A stretch of 64,000 nucleotides of DNA from Sipunculus nudus (Eukaryota > Annelida > Sipuncula > Golfingiida > Sipunculidae). Below are positions 9,912 to 19,567 of the stretch, piece by piece. The notes under the pieces are model-generated. The model ran no database searches and was not told the DNA's origin. It saw nothing but the letters and a program-made list of their open reading frames with translations. The translations under genes were made by a program, and so were the position numbers. The stretch's first letter is position 1, and each line of letters opens with the position of its first letter. The stretch covers positions 52,984,079 through 53,048,078 of the forward strand of contig CM049309.1 of NCBI GenBank assembly GCA_026874595.1, written 5' to 3'.

Positions 9912-11006
9912 ATGAAAGCAAAAGGCAAGAGTAAAGGGAGACCCCAGAGGTACAATCCGTGTTACTCAACGAACGCTTCGCGATGCCGTTTCAGACGTCC
10001 GCCAGACCACTACGTTTTTTTGTTAAACACCGTTGCCAAAACAAGGTCTCCCCCGGCTTTGTTCCACTGCATCACGCACGGACGCCTCCATGCCTGTTTC
10101 AAAACAGGGGACCAGCACCCGGACAGCGGTAGCGACCCTTGCCCTGGCGTGGAGATGACGGCAGACGGTGATATGGTGTGTGTGGCATCAGGGATGCCGA
10201 GCGGAGCCAAGATATATGAAACGTGTCCGCGTGAGGACGAGTTTCCCCGGCACGGGACAGAGAATGACGCACCGGTCATATCTACAGGTAACGGGAACGG
10301 CCAAACATGTGCGACCCATGTTTTTCAACAAGACCACATGGCGACGTACACGTGGGAAAAACAACAGTCAGCCGACCGTGACGAACTCCTAAGGGTAGAG
10401 CCACGTCCGGAATTCGTTATGGCGGTAATAGCCCGACCCGTCACGGTGTACAACTTTTCACTTGTTGATCAGCTCCTGTTCAGTCGATACACCGAGACTG
10501 ACGCGCTTCTGCACGATTACGTGTCAAGCAAAGTGTCACACCCATCCCAAGACGACACGAAACATGTGAAATACGAGTGTTACAAGGCCCTGTCTCGGCT
10601 GTCACCCAACCTTCGTCCGTCGTACGGTGAATGCTCCCGCGCATGGTGCTCTGCAGTGGAATCTCTCACTTCGTCGGAAAAGGACTCGACCAGGGGATCC
10701 CGGACAATCGATGAATTGAAAAAATACCTCGCCACACATATGAGACATGCAGTATCAGACATGAACCGGGGCAAACAAAGGAATGCCATGTGGATCTACG
10801 ACCATCCGGCGTCAACGTCCAGCCAGCTTTCAGCAGGTGTGGCTGGACAGGTCACCACGCAGGACGTCGAAGGCGGCGGGTGTAACCACATCACGTACAC
10901 TGCTTATGACCCAGTGACCGGTATGAATGTATCCAGGTGTCCAAAATACAGATATTTTACGCCGATGCTACCAAAGCCCTGCATACCACATCACCAGCGT
11001 TTATGA
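9912..11006 (+). CDS. Cys/His-motif protein, UL92-like late-gene regulator candidate, 364 aa
   Basis: ATG 9912, 62 bp after a TATA box. A basic N terminus is followed at residues ~50-95 by a Cys/His cluster: C53, H56, H60 and C62, then C77, C90 and a V-A-S-G turn. This order and spacing resemble the zinc-binding N terminus of the beta/gammaherpesvirus UL92 family, which helps viral late promoters fire. The middle is helical (residues ~185-245) and the C terminus is low in charge. The match is by pattern only, and the protein is longer than typical UL92 members (about 200-260 aa). It lies within the terminase intron on the opposite strand. Confidence 0.65.
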   Translation: MKAKGKSKGRPQRYNPCYSTNASRCRFRRPPDHYVFLLNTVAKTRSPPALFHCITHGRLHACFKTGDQHPDSGSDPCPGVEMTADGDMVCVASGMPSGAKIYETCPREDEFPRHGTENDAPVISTGNGNGQTCATHVFQQDHMATYTWEKQQSADRDELLRVEPRPEFVMAVIARPVTVYNFSLVDQLLFSRYTETDALLHDYVSSKVSHPSQDDTKHVKYECYKALSRLSPNLRPSYGECSRAWCSAVESLTSSEKDSTRGSRTIDELKKYLATHMRHAVSDMNRGKQRNAMWIYDHPASTSSQLSAGVAGQVTTQDVEGGGCNHITYTAYDPVTGMNVSRCPKYRYFTPMLPKPCIPHHQRL

Positions 11007-11112
11007 AGCCGTCTGTGTCTATAATCCACAGTTACTCTAATTCCCCTGTTTCCATTTTGTCAACTGTCACCGTGGAAGCTACGTGAAAACCGTTTAAGCT
11101 TACCTGAAGGCG

Positions 11113-11871
11113 TCACACAGCTAGCTCATTTAGTGTCAAATGGGGAACATGCAAAAGCAGGTGACTCAGGACAGTAGTTCCGTCTTCAGACAACATGAAA
11201 GCTGAGTCTTCACAGCTGTTCAGGACACGGCGCGCCGTGTTAGAATGGCCGAGTGACACAGGTGTGGGTTTGCAATGGAAACGGCACGCTTCTGCCACCA
11301 GCCTCATGAAACACCCGAAAGCAGCGTATGCAGACACCATCCAACGGTCGCGCATAGTTACAGTGCATACGTCGACCTCTCCTCTCGCAGCTCGCATATC
11401 TTCATTCGCCTTATCGATTGCATCCACCAACCGCTGTACCTCGGAATATTTCAGGTAGTACAGGTCGCGTAAACCTTCGATCAAACACGAAAACCTCGTA
11501 CAACTGATCATGAATGTATGGCTATGCGGGACCTCTTTTGACATTAGAAATCGTCTCACGAAATATACAGCCGCCAAACGGATGCAGATGTAGTTGTACA
11601 AACGCAGGCATTCCTGGTCTGCATGCAAAGCGTCAGGGATTCCAGGACTTCCAAATAAAAAAGTGCAGATACTTTCGTCGCTGTGTAAGCTCAACGAAGG
11701 TAACAACACACTGGATAGAATCTTTCCGTCCACGTTATTGAGCGTTTCAGCCACATCAGGGACGGTGGGCGACCGTTTCTTGTCTAGCCGAAGAAAACCC
11801 GCGCCTCGTTGCAGTTCAAGCTGCCTCCTGACATCTAGTGGCATACATTCCTCCAAAGGTACCCTATCCAT
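11113..11871 (-). CDS. Hypothetical protein, 252 aa
   Basis: ATG 11871 to a stop at 11113, on the same strand as the terminase and wholly inside its intron, so it would be removed from the spliced terminase mRNA unless it has its own promoter. The product is predicted to be mainly helical, with a hydrophobic stretch near residues 90-110 (IRLAAVYFVRRF) that is too charged for a membrane span. It contains several cysteines but no recognisable domain. No clear TATA box is seen upstream. Confidence 0.65.
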   Translation of the reverse strand: MDRVPLEECMPLDVRRQLELQRGAGFLRLDKKRSPTVPDVAETLNNVDGKILSSVLLPSLSLHSDESICTFLFGSPGIPDALHADQECLRLYNYICIRLAAVYFVRRFLMSKEVPHSHTFMISCTRFSCLIEGLRDLYYLKYSEVQRLVDAIDKANEDMRAARGEVDVCTVTMRDRWMVSAYAAFGCFMRLVAEACRFHCKPTPVSLGHSNTARRVLNSCEDSAFMLSEDGTTVLSHLLLHVPHLTLNELAV

Positions 11872-12041
11872 ATTTGGACTACTTCAGCGGAAACGTCTGC
11901 GAGACATACTCGTTACGTTTTACCGTTTAGTTGACATTACTGAATAAGCTACCACCACCGCAAATAACATATAGTTCATTTCATGCGGTGGTAACCCGTC
12001 ACCCGTTGGGGGATCCCTTAGTAAAAACCCGTTCGGGAAAG

Positions 12042-12054
12042 CCCCCCCCCCCCC
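12042..12054 (+). repeat. C13 homopolymer run
   Basis: Thirteen consecutive C residues 23 bp before the ATG at 12078. Such runs are prone to length change during replication and sequencing. Confidence 0.8.
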
Positions 12055-12077
12055 ACCGATGAAAACCTCAAACAACC

Positions 12078-13649
12078 ATGGCTGCAAAAGACCTATGTGA
12101 TCCACATACCGGACCAGCAGTGACCAGGCCATTTGAGGATTGCTATGAACCGATATGGAGAACAGCCGCTGGAGCCCCGGCGTCCATGTTTCTGTACCTA
12201 TACCACCGTCGCGTTGACGAAGTTTTTTGGATACGCTTGGTGACCCATTACATGTCAGCCCGTGATCACAGATGGCATAACCGCTACACAGAAATCAAAC
12301 CAAGGAACATGTTCTACGATACATTAGTGGGAGGCACGGTCATAGAACTGGACATGCCACGGCCAGACCTTGTATCGTACAGCAGGGAGCCCGGTTCTTC
12401 AGTGGAGCTGACAGATTGGCTGGACATCTTGTTCATTGACAACGATAACGGTCCCAATGACACGCTGGACAGAGTTACCGTGCCTGTACATTTCATTTTG
12501 TCAAGCGTCACGTGCATGTTCAACGAGTGGCTTATCCACGCCCGTTCCTTGAAAGCGCTGGAAAAACTACCTGGTACAGAGGCAGGTGCGCAAACCACCG
12601 AAAGTGAAATGAGTGCCATTCCCGGAGAGACCGTGTCCGCAGCAGTGAATTTACGAAGCGTACTGAACCAGTTTTACGATGCTAATCCTGCCCCGGAAGA
12701 CCAAACCACGTCTGCAGAAATGCAAGCCTTAACACCTGAACACACCTGCATGCGACTCATCTGCCATTGGGAACCGGCTGTACCTGCAACAGAGGAAGGC
12801 AGGAGGCGATCCGTGGCCGTAATGCTGTTATCTCACATGCACAATTATGGACAGGTGTTTTCAGAACGGCAGATGGACCCGGCGAGCACGGGGACGTACA
12901 AGTGCGGGATCGAGGACAAAATCTTCCGAGTGCTGACCTCAGTTAGCCTCCCCATGCTGAGCAGAATGTTTGACCAGGTGGATGACATAAACGTCATTCT
13001 AACATGGTGCGCTAACGTTTCAATTTGTCCGGACGTGCATGATACATTATCCCAGCAGATCGCGCTTTACGCCGGATGGTTGACAGTTCGCGACAGCTGT
13101 ACAGTGCCCGGTGTGACCGATCCACTTATGAGGGCTTTTTCGCACATGAACCCTGTGGCGTTGGTACTGATATTCAGGAGGGTGATCAGTCGCCTGAGGG
13201 GGGAATGCGGACAGGTAAAGTTGCGTTTCAATAAAGGACTTGGCGCAAGGTTGCAGTCCGCCGTTGAGTGGTATATGGACGGCCGTCGGACAAACCCAGA
13301 CGTCCCTTATTACTTGCAAGTTCATTTTTATGGGGCTGGTGTGCATAACGGAACGGTACGCTTCATGGAGCCTGTGTGGTATTTTACATTCAAAGGACCG
13401 CACGGCGGCCAACAACATTCTGACGAATGTTCCATGTGGATTAACGTGAGTGAACCAAATGACTTGGTGTTCCTCTGTCCCAACAAGCACTCGCGTTTGA
13501 CACGACATTACGTTCCGGGGGGCATCCCAGTGGAATGGCGTTACCCCGGAATGATGGAAGAACTGCTGCAAAGGCTTTCGTACCCTCTGGATCTGCTGAT
13601 CGAATTCATCGGTTTCACGCTGGTGGAACCTATACCTGTATTGTATTGA
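12078..13649 (+). CDS. Hypothetical protein, 523 aa
   Basis: ATG 12078, shortly after a C13 run. The frame is intact to 13649. It looks globular, with no signal peptide, no membrane span and no obvious nucleotide-binding or metal motif. A polar linker (residues ~175-235) separates an N-terminal domain rich in aromatic residues from a larger C-terminal domain. It lies inside the terminase intron on the opposite strand. In other herpesviruses genes in this place encode tegument or packaging-associated proteins, so a virion or packaging role is possible but unproven. Confidence 0.75.
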   Translation: MAAKDLCDPHTGPAVTRPFEDCYEPIWRTAAGAPASMFLYLYHRRVDEVFWIRLVTHYMSARDHRWHNRYTEIKPRNMFYDTLVGGTVIELDMPRPDLVSYSREPGSSVELTDWLDILFIDNDNGPNDTLDRVTVPVHFILSSVTCMFNEWLIHARSLKALEKLPGTEAGAQTTESEMSAIPGETVSAAVNLRSVLNQFYDANPAPEDQTTSAEMQALTPEHTCMRLICHWEPAVPATEEGRRRSVAVMLLSHMHNYGQVFSERQMDPASTGTYKCGIEDKIFRVLTSVSLPMLSRMFDQVDDINVILTWCANVSICPDVHDTLSQQIALYAGWLTVRDSCTVPGVTDPLMRAFSHMNPVALVLIFRRVISRLRGECGQVKLRFNKGLGARLQSAVEWYMDGRRTNPDVPYYLQVHFYGAGVHNGTVRFMEPVWYFTFKGPHGGQQHSDECSMWINVSEPNDLVFLCPNKHSRLTRHYVPGGIPVEWRYPGMMEELLQRLSYPLDLLIEFIGFTLVEPIPVLY

Positions 13650-13738
13650 AGCATGCCGGTCAGCCGGCCGACATGTATTATTTGTGTTAACGTTGTCGCT
13701 GAACTGTGGGCGGCACAGCTGCTCTGTCAGACGCCAAA

Positions 13739-15001
13739 ATGGTAGACGTTATAGACAAATTTTCGAGGCCTTCGTTTTCGGCGCCAGGTGACGTGTTTCT
13801 GGTGACAGACGTGTCAGGTGATACACGTATATGCAGACCCCGTTCACAGACAGTGAACGTATTCTACGGCCTCAACTGCAAGACAGGCGCGTCATCACTA
13901 TGCGTTGTGAACAAGACCCACATTTACATCTTGAGCGACCTACAGGGTAACGCAGACGAACACAGTATAGTTCCCGTAAGAATAGAACTGAACGGACGCG
14001 CACATGTGATGCCCGCCAGAGAATACCACCAGATTTGCAGATTTTGGCTCTGCGCACCGTACAGAACGGGAAACCGTGTGACCCTCCCTGAAAACACCGT
14101 AGGCAGCATACTGGGCATTACCGACAGAGAGTGTATCACCTGGCTACAGAGTCGGACGTTGGCCAACAGCCATGTTGTGCACCCCAGTTGGCTGTTCGTT
14201 CACGGGAGGGGGAAAGGAAAGTACGCCGGATTTGCAGAGATCGATAACATCCCTGTTTACACAAACAACACCAACCCGTCAGATGTAACCGATATAATGG
14301 CCAGAACAGGTCCGCAGTTGTTTTATCAAGCTAGCTGTAAAAGCTTTTGGACGTACTTTTGTGACAACGGCGCAGCGACGGGCGCCGTACCTGCAGTGCC
14401 GCCAGCCCTAGTGAAGCATTCACTTTTCACGTCTTGCATGGGTGAACAGTCAGAAGACGAAACGTATTCACACAACGGGTGGGGTGGCCCGCAAGCTGCC
14501 GTACAGTGTCTGTGCGCATCTCTCCAGGCGGGTTGGCGTGGCCCAACAGAGACGCCTGTGGAGGCAGGGAACCCTAACCGCTTTGTGCGGGTGTCGTGTG
14601 TGTCACAACACAAGAACTCGGCCATGTCAGGATGGTTAGGTAACCTGTGCAACCATGTTACAGCAGGCAGGCGTGCTGCCCCAGGGAGTACGTACACGCG
14701 TGTCAGCAGGCAGATAGCTGACGCAGAGAAGGACATGTCAAAGCATGGCATTGACAGGATGCTAGAGGAAAGGAGTACCACATGCAAGTTCAAATTGCAG
14801 ACTGCTGTACCGGAACTCTCCGATCCAAACACACCGTCGCAGTCAGAACAGAACCGTCGTGCGGGTAGCGTTTGCACTGACCTGCCGCAAAACATATGGG
14901 AACTTAAACAACTGGACGATGAATACGTGTTGTATATGTGTGCTAGCTGTGGTTTGTGGCGCGACCTGCTGAAAGGTCGCACAAATTATTTTACCATGTG
15001 A
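13739..15001 (+). CDS. Hypothetical protein, 420 aa
   Basis: The first in-frame ATG is 13739; the frame runs upstream to a GTG at 13706. The product is a mixed alpha/beta-looking protein with many cysteines in its C-terminal half and a final CxxC (YMCASCGLW) close to the end, which may bind metal. A GRGKGK stretch lies near residue 160. The family was not recognised. It lies inside the terminase intron and ends about 250 bp before terminase exon 1 on the other strand. Confidence 0.72.
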   Translation: MVDVIDKFSRPSFSAPGDVFLVTDVSGDTRICRPRSQTVNVFYGLNCKTGASSLCVVNKTHIYILSDLQGNADEHSIVPVRIELNGRAHVMPAREYHQICRFWLCAPYRTGNRVTLPENTVGSILGITDRECITWLQSRTLANSHVVHPSWLFVHGRGKGKYAGFAEIDNIPVYTNNTNPSDVTDIMARTGPQLFYQASCKSFWTYFCDNGAATGAVPAVPPALVKHSLFTSCMGEQSEDETYSHNGWGGPQAAVQCLCASLQAGWRGPTETPVEAGNPNRFVRVSCVSQHKNSAMSGWLGNLCNHVTAGRRAAPGSTYTRVSRQIADAEKDMSKHGIDRMLEERSTTCKFKLQTAVPELSDPNTPSQSEQNRRAGSVCTDLPQNIWELKQLDDEYVLYMCASCGLWRDLLKGRTNYFTM

Positions 15002-15250
15002 AATCAAAGTGTGTTTCATTGTAAGAACCACTGCTGTATTAACAACAATGATTATTAAAAGTATATAACAAGCGATAACACTGGCGTGAGCATTTTTCAT
15101 ATGTGTAACCTCTGCCACGGACGTTCAGGTGTCATATGAAAGATACTAATAATCATTGCACGTTATCATTCATTATTCACATCATCCCTCCCTTCCCTCA
15201 CACACATCCATGCGACCCAGTGGCTTTATCCCAGCTACAGTTATACTTAC

Positions 15251-16401
15251 ATTTTGATCCCCAAGCTGAGGAAAAACATTTCCGTGTGCAACCCGTTTTC
15301 AAAATGTATCGCCAACTTCGGTTCGTACATAGGATTTTGCTGATTGACGGTCGTTCGGAAACGTTGTTTGGCTTTGGCGTCCAAATGATCGAGTATCAGC
15401 TGCATGGAGTTGACGTGTTGCACAGTATCTGCCTTTACCTTACGGCTGAGATCATGCGAACACGAAAAATATGCAAACCGCATATCAGTCGCCCGCATGC
15501 CCGCCGCCAGCGTGACCTGTGTGATGTATGTTTTGCCCATGCGCCTGGGAACGAGGGCCACGCATATATTTGACGTCCGGCTTTCGGTCATAACACGCCG
15601 GCTGTATCCTCCCGCTATGAAAAATCGTTTGATGATCCGCTGCAACATGTGGTTGTGCTCCGGCGCACGCGCTGCGGCAGAAAAGGCGACGATATGCATA
15701 ACCATGAGACCCTGAAACGGTTCAAGAACGATGTCTTTGTATTTAAAAAACAAATGTAACAAACTAAGCCAGTTGAGCACCGCTCGCGTTTCAGTGTTCT
15801 GCCACACGCTTTCATCCAAAGCCAGCCTGTCTGAGGGAGACACTGGTCGCAACCGTGAAGACATCCCGGTCACAGAGTGTTTTATCCAGTCGTGCAATTC
15901 AAACAGGGTCATGGGTATCTGTGAAGCCAGGGGAATGCAGACGTGCGCATGGTTCTGGCGAACTCCCGTTTCTGTGTTGAGCCATATGTCAGTGAAACTG
16001 CGTGATGACGGACTACGGTTATGCGAGTCAAACTCCTTGTACAAGTCGTCCGCTTTGCCATTTTGGAGCAGTTCGGCATTGCCCTGTAACCGGCAAACAC
16101 CCGACCTCCAGAACAGGTAATCGTCGAACACATCATCCACCACCCAAGAGAACAGTGGGTGTCTCAAAGTGCAGTCAGGGACGTCACGCACTAAAGGGTG
16201 TTGGTTGACCTGCCATTCCCTGGGGCGGTATGCAGTGACAGGGTAAACCCGTGGCGCGGTGTTCCACGCTTCACTCTCGCGATCATTATGTGTGATGTCA
16301 CGATTGCTGCCGCGAACAGCCGTCTGCCCTTCTGTCTTCTGTGATTTTTTCCGATTTTGAACAGACCCGTAGGTTTGTCCGGTTATGCCCCTGACATCCA
16401 T
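15251..16401 (-). CDS. Terminase large subunit, exon 1 (Walker A)
   Basis: N-terminal part of the herpesvirus terminase ATPase. Starts at ATG 16401. A variant Walker A, VPRRMGKT, sits at residues 284-291 and is the hallmark of UL15-type packaging motors, with arginines before the GKT. About 90 residues later the frame meets a consensus GTAAGT donor at 15250; read through, it would stop within one codon. The distance from Walker A to the Walker B in exon 2 is about 100 residues, close to the family norm, so no extra exon appears to be missing. Spliced length would be roughly 811 aa, slightly long for the family because of a hydrophilic N terminus (residues 1-50). Confidence 0.88.
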
Positions 16402-17030
16402 GAGGACGCATCAACGTTGAATATACAATGACAGGTTATGTGTCTGTCCAATCCATGTTACATATATATCAAATAAACGTGTACACGGGTATACCATCAC
16501 AAGATCAGTTCACCGTGTAAGAAAACGGCCATACGCGACAGACAGTCTGAACTATACGCCTTTTCACCGGTGCAGTCGCACCTATTACAAAGCGCACGTG
16601 CGGTGCACAGACCTGGTTTTCTCCGTGTCTCATAAATTATCAGGGTTTACGTCAGACCTGGTTTTTTGTGCCTGAACACTCGCCGCCGTCTAGACAAAAC
16701 AGGCATGTCACGGCACGTTCCCAAGACCGACGTGCCGCAGCCCCCCCCCCCATACATACGAGTAGTTTCGTTGCGCAACAACAACACTAGAGTGCCCTAT
16801 CACTTTCGAATGCAAGTGGCAACCTGTTTGGGACACTGACCTTGGAAACGTGTCATGCCTGAACATGTTTTTGTCGAACGGTCATTGACAGAAGAGGGTC
16901 GTGTGCAACGTCGCAGAAAAACGCTGATGTAACCACACGCACTGTCCATATAAAGGATAGTACGTGACGAGGCAGCATTGAATGCACCAGACATTCTTGT
17001 AGACGTGTTGTTCCGAATTAAGTGATCGGG
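16402..17030. other. Intergenic region between terminase and IAP genes
   Basis: A 629-bp divergent gap. It holds a C11 run at 16741-16751, the short direct repeat 'cagacctggtttt' at about 16608 and again at about 16654, and a TATAAAG at 16949-16955 serving the IAP gene. No convincing gene is seen. Confidence 0.5.
16949..16955 (+). promoter_or_regulatory. TATA box (TATAAAG)
   Basis: TATAAAG 82 bp before the ATG of the first IAP gene at 17031. Confidence 0.55.
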
Positions 17031-17918
17031 ATGGGTAAAGGAAACAGTAAATTCCGTTGGCAACAGCTGGCCGAAACGCCAGATGTGAAGGTCAAACGTA
17101 TGAAGAGCGAACTGTGCCGCAGGAAAACGTTTGAAAGTTGGCCAGGAAAAGATATGATCAAACCCCGCATGATGGCTGCTTCGGGGTTTTACTACGACGA
17201 CATTTCTGCCGTGATCAACTGCGCCTTTTGTGCAGCATCTTTCACTGAGTATCCCACAGGTTTCTGTCCTATGTGGTTCCATATGTTGTACTTTGGAAAC
17301 GCATGTCCCTTTATCAACGGGAAACCGACTGACAACATCCCGGCGCCAGACAGTCTTGATCCAACGTCATTTCACACTATGGAGGCTTTGGGAATACGCA
17401 AGCACAACCCTGTCGTACCCGCCATGGGAACACTTGAGGAGAGACTTGACTCGTTCAAACCGTTACACCGCCGCTGGCCAATAGGGACCGTGCCCCCATC
17501 CGAGCAAATGGCTGAAGCAGGTTTTTTTCATCTAGGAGTAGGCGCACAGACCCGATGCTTCTGCTGCGGTAAGAAGTGCGGGGAGTTTGGACCAAACGAT
17601 GACCCATGGAAAGCACACGAAAGGTTTAGCCCAAAATGTCTGTTTGTGATCCGCTGTAAGCCACGATCAGTTACCGACCAGCTAAGACGTCCCAGCCACG
17701 GCACACGACATGACATGTTCGATGTCGGCGGTGAAACGTTCGGCCGTGCGGAAACAGGACGCACACTGTTGTGCACCGTCTGCTTGGAAAAAGAGGTGGA
17801 GGTTATCTTTTTCCCCTGCAAACATATAATCGTCTGCAACCAGTGTGCTCTGTGTTTGCTCCACTGTCCCGTGTGCCGTGCACCTATATATGGCAGTGCA
17901 AACGTGTTCATCGCTTGA
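17031..17918 (+). CDS. Inhibitor of apoptosis protein (BIR-BIR-RING), 295 aa
   Basis: ATG 17031 chosen over an in-frame GTG nine bases earlier. Two BIR zinc domains are followed by a C-terminal RING. BIR1 (residues ~28-95) has the CxxC pair and a His...Cys end but a divergent final segment. BIR2 (residues ~145-210) is canonical, with GFFHLG, CFCC, DDPW and a closing H/C pair. The RING (residues ~245-290) has the C3HC4 order (CTVC, PCKHIIVC, CPVC). IAPs of this kind bind caspases or their activators and ubiquitinate targets, so the protein probably delays host cell death. The architecture is like baculovirus and malacoherpesvirus IAPs. Confidence 0.92.
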   Translation: MGKGNSKFRWQQLAETPDVKVKRMKSELCRRKTFESWPGKDMIKPRMMAASGFYYDDISAVINCAFCAASFTEYPTGFCPMWFHMLYFGNACPFINGKPTDNIPAPDSLDPTSFHTMEALGIRKHNPVVPAMGTLEERLDSFKPLHRRWPIGTVPPSEQMAEAGFFHLGVGAQTRCFCCGKKCGEFGPNDDPWKAHERFSPKCLFVIRCKPRSVTDQLRRPSHGTRHDMFDVGGETFGRAETGRTLLCTVCLEKEVEVIFFPCKHIIVCNQCALCLLHCPVCRAPIYGSANVFIA

Positions 17919-18574
17919 ACCTATCGAACCATGTGAATAGTACAGTGACCGTTAACTTTCACGAACAGTAACAAAGATTCGTTTCAGGTATAAGACATTA
18001 GGAATATACTAATATGTGTTAAGTGTTAACATATCAGTGTCATCATCATATGTACACCTCTGTATGTAAAACAAACCATACTCGCTCATACGAGTGTCAA
18101 GGACGTGATGTCTTTGTAAGAGGATATGACTGCTAATCACGTACCGGATACCCTGCTACTTAAACGTGGTTTGTGGAAACAATTTATAAAACGTCGTTGG
18201 TCGTATGTTTCGGTTATGACGCACACCAGCAGGGAGTTTTTTTGGTGTTTACGTAGTTATTTGATATATGTGTTTGTGAGTCACGTTACCCCTGCCATTA
18301 AACATGTTTTACAAAAAGTTGTTTGTGCGTGTTGTGGAATTTCCTATGTTTGACGTCATGTCTGCTTTCTGGCTATATAAGCTCAGCACTACAGAATGTT
18401 CAGCATAACCGCCGCGGACGTCGACTGTTCAGTTTCGGCATCATAAGTCAGCATCCTGTCATTAATAAACGGAGTGACTGTTATTTGGCACAGGGCTCTA
18501 CAATTGATTCCATATGACTATCGTGCTGCTGAGCTCGTCTGGAACTTATATACACCACAGGTTGTCTGTCCAAT
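17919..18574. other. Intergenic region before the spliced IAP gene
   Basis: About 650 bp, AT-rich. Contains TATATAAG at 18374-18381 and a second TATATA at 18547-18552, either of which could serve the gene at 18575. A 75-codon ATG frame (18126-18353) with a hydrophobic middle is present but unsupported by any motif. Confidence 0.5.
18374..18381 (+). promoter_or_regulatory. TATA box (TATATAAG)
   Basis: TATATAAG about 200 bp before the ATG at 18575; the best TATA-like element in the gap. A weaker TATATA lies at 18547, very close to the ATG. Confidence 0.4.
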
Positions 18575-19345
18575 ATGGTAACTATATATAATAACTTGAC
18601 GGGAGAGATTGTCAGCGACCGTGAACATTACAGATATGAGATCAACCGGCTGGTGTCATACAAAACGTGGCCGAAAGGAAACCCAGCATTTCCGACAGCT
18701 CTGGCAAAAGTCGGGTTCTATTATACAGGGCGTGAAGATGAGGTAAAGTGCTTTGTTTGTGACATTCGTCTGAAACGTTGGGTGGAAACGGACCTCCCGT
18801 TGTCCGAACACGAGAGACACGCTCCTGGGTGCCAGTTCATTTTAGGAATCGACATTGGAAATGTTCCTATGGTCGCTGAAAATGAAGTGTTTTCGTTGGA
18901 CAGAATACGCGAAGAAGAACGCAAGGTCACATTACTGAGACAGACTGCCTCTGAGACAACAGGTGGAGCAAGTGGTAGCGCTACATCTAACACAAACAAT
19001 GTGCCCTTACCGTTTATATTCACCTTCTTTGGCAACACTGGAGCAAAATGTAAAGTGCCACAACTGAAGATTGCTGTGAAGGAAACTTTAACTTCATTGC
19101 AACCCAACAATGAAGGGCGTTCTCCACAGTCCCATGTTCAAGCTGCTGCTGGCCCGTCCAGCATGCCCGCTGCATTCAATACAGGTCAGGATAAACCTCG
19201 GGAAGCAGAAACGGGTAGGGAAAAACCTCGGGCTCTAACACCGTCAAATTCTACACCGGGCATGTCGACATTGAGCCAGGATATGCAGAACCTATCTTTG
19301 CAGAGAACCAGTGTCAGCACGTCCAATATTCCAGAGACCCCTGGG
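18575..19345 (+). CDS. Spliced IAP, exon 1 (BIR1 and linker)
   Basis: ATG 18575. Residues ~25-95 form a BIR domain: GFYYTG, CFVC, a His, then a closing H...C (HERHAPGC). A long polar Ser/Thr/Pro-rich linker follows to residue 257. Read through, the frame stops two codons after a consensus GTAAGT donor at 19346, so I place the exon end at 19345 in phase 0. Without splicing the product would be a 259-aa BIR-only protein lacking a RING, which remains possible as a second isoform. Confidence 0.8.
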
Positions 19346-19567
19346 GTAAGTTAAATGTTTGCAATCACGTTATAGAGCTGATACATACATAGCGAAACTG
19401 TCAAATTGTTATCCATTTGATCATAGATTACAGCGCATGTAATGGTTTGCGGGATGTTTTGCTGTTGTGAGAAACGTATGGGTAACATGTGCGTTTAACT
19501 GAAACGGACATATGATCATGTGGACGTCATTCCACGTTACGACAATAAAGTCTGTTCTGTTTTTCAG
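19346..19567 (+). other. Intron in IAP gene (222 nt)
   Basis: GTAAGT donor at 19346; TTTTTCAG acceptor ending at 19567. Both flanking frames are in phase 0 across it. The intron contains in-frame stops, and the downstream frame has no ATG before the acceptor, both of which support splicing. Confidence 0.78.

Larger units (their letters stand above)
9425..15250 (-). other. Terminase intron (5.8 kb) containing other genes
   Basis: Inferred intron between the two terminase exons. The donor on the minus strand is a consensus GTAAGT at 15245-15250. The acceptor is CAG at 9425-9427, behind a T/C-rich tract. Phase matches: exon 1 ends two bases into a codon and exon 2 supplies one. Five ORFs lie inside, four on the plus strand and one on the minus strand. 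In herpes simplex virus the UL15 intron likewise encloses UL16 and UL17, and its position just before Walker B matches this one. Confidence 0.8.

Noticed and set aside
18126..18353. 75-codon ATG frame with a hydrophobic middle before the spliced IAP gene
   Set aside because: Short, no family, no clear promoter at the right distance; could be a small membrane protein but unsupported.
19520..19567. Separate start for the second IAP frame at 19520
   Set aside because: The codon is GTG and the 16 codons before the CAG acceptor resemble intron sequence; a phase-0 splice from exon 1 explains the frame better.
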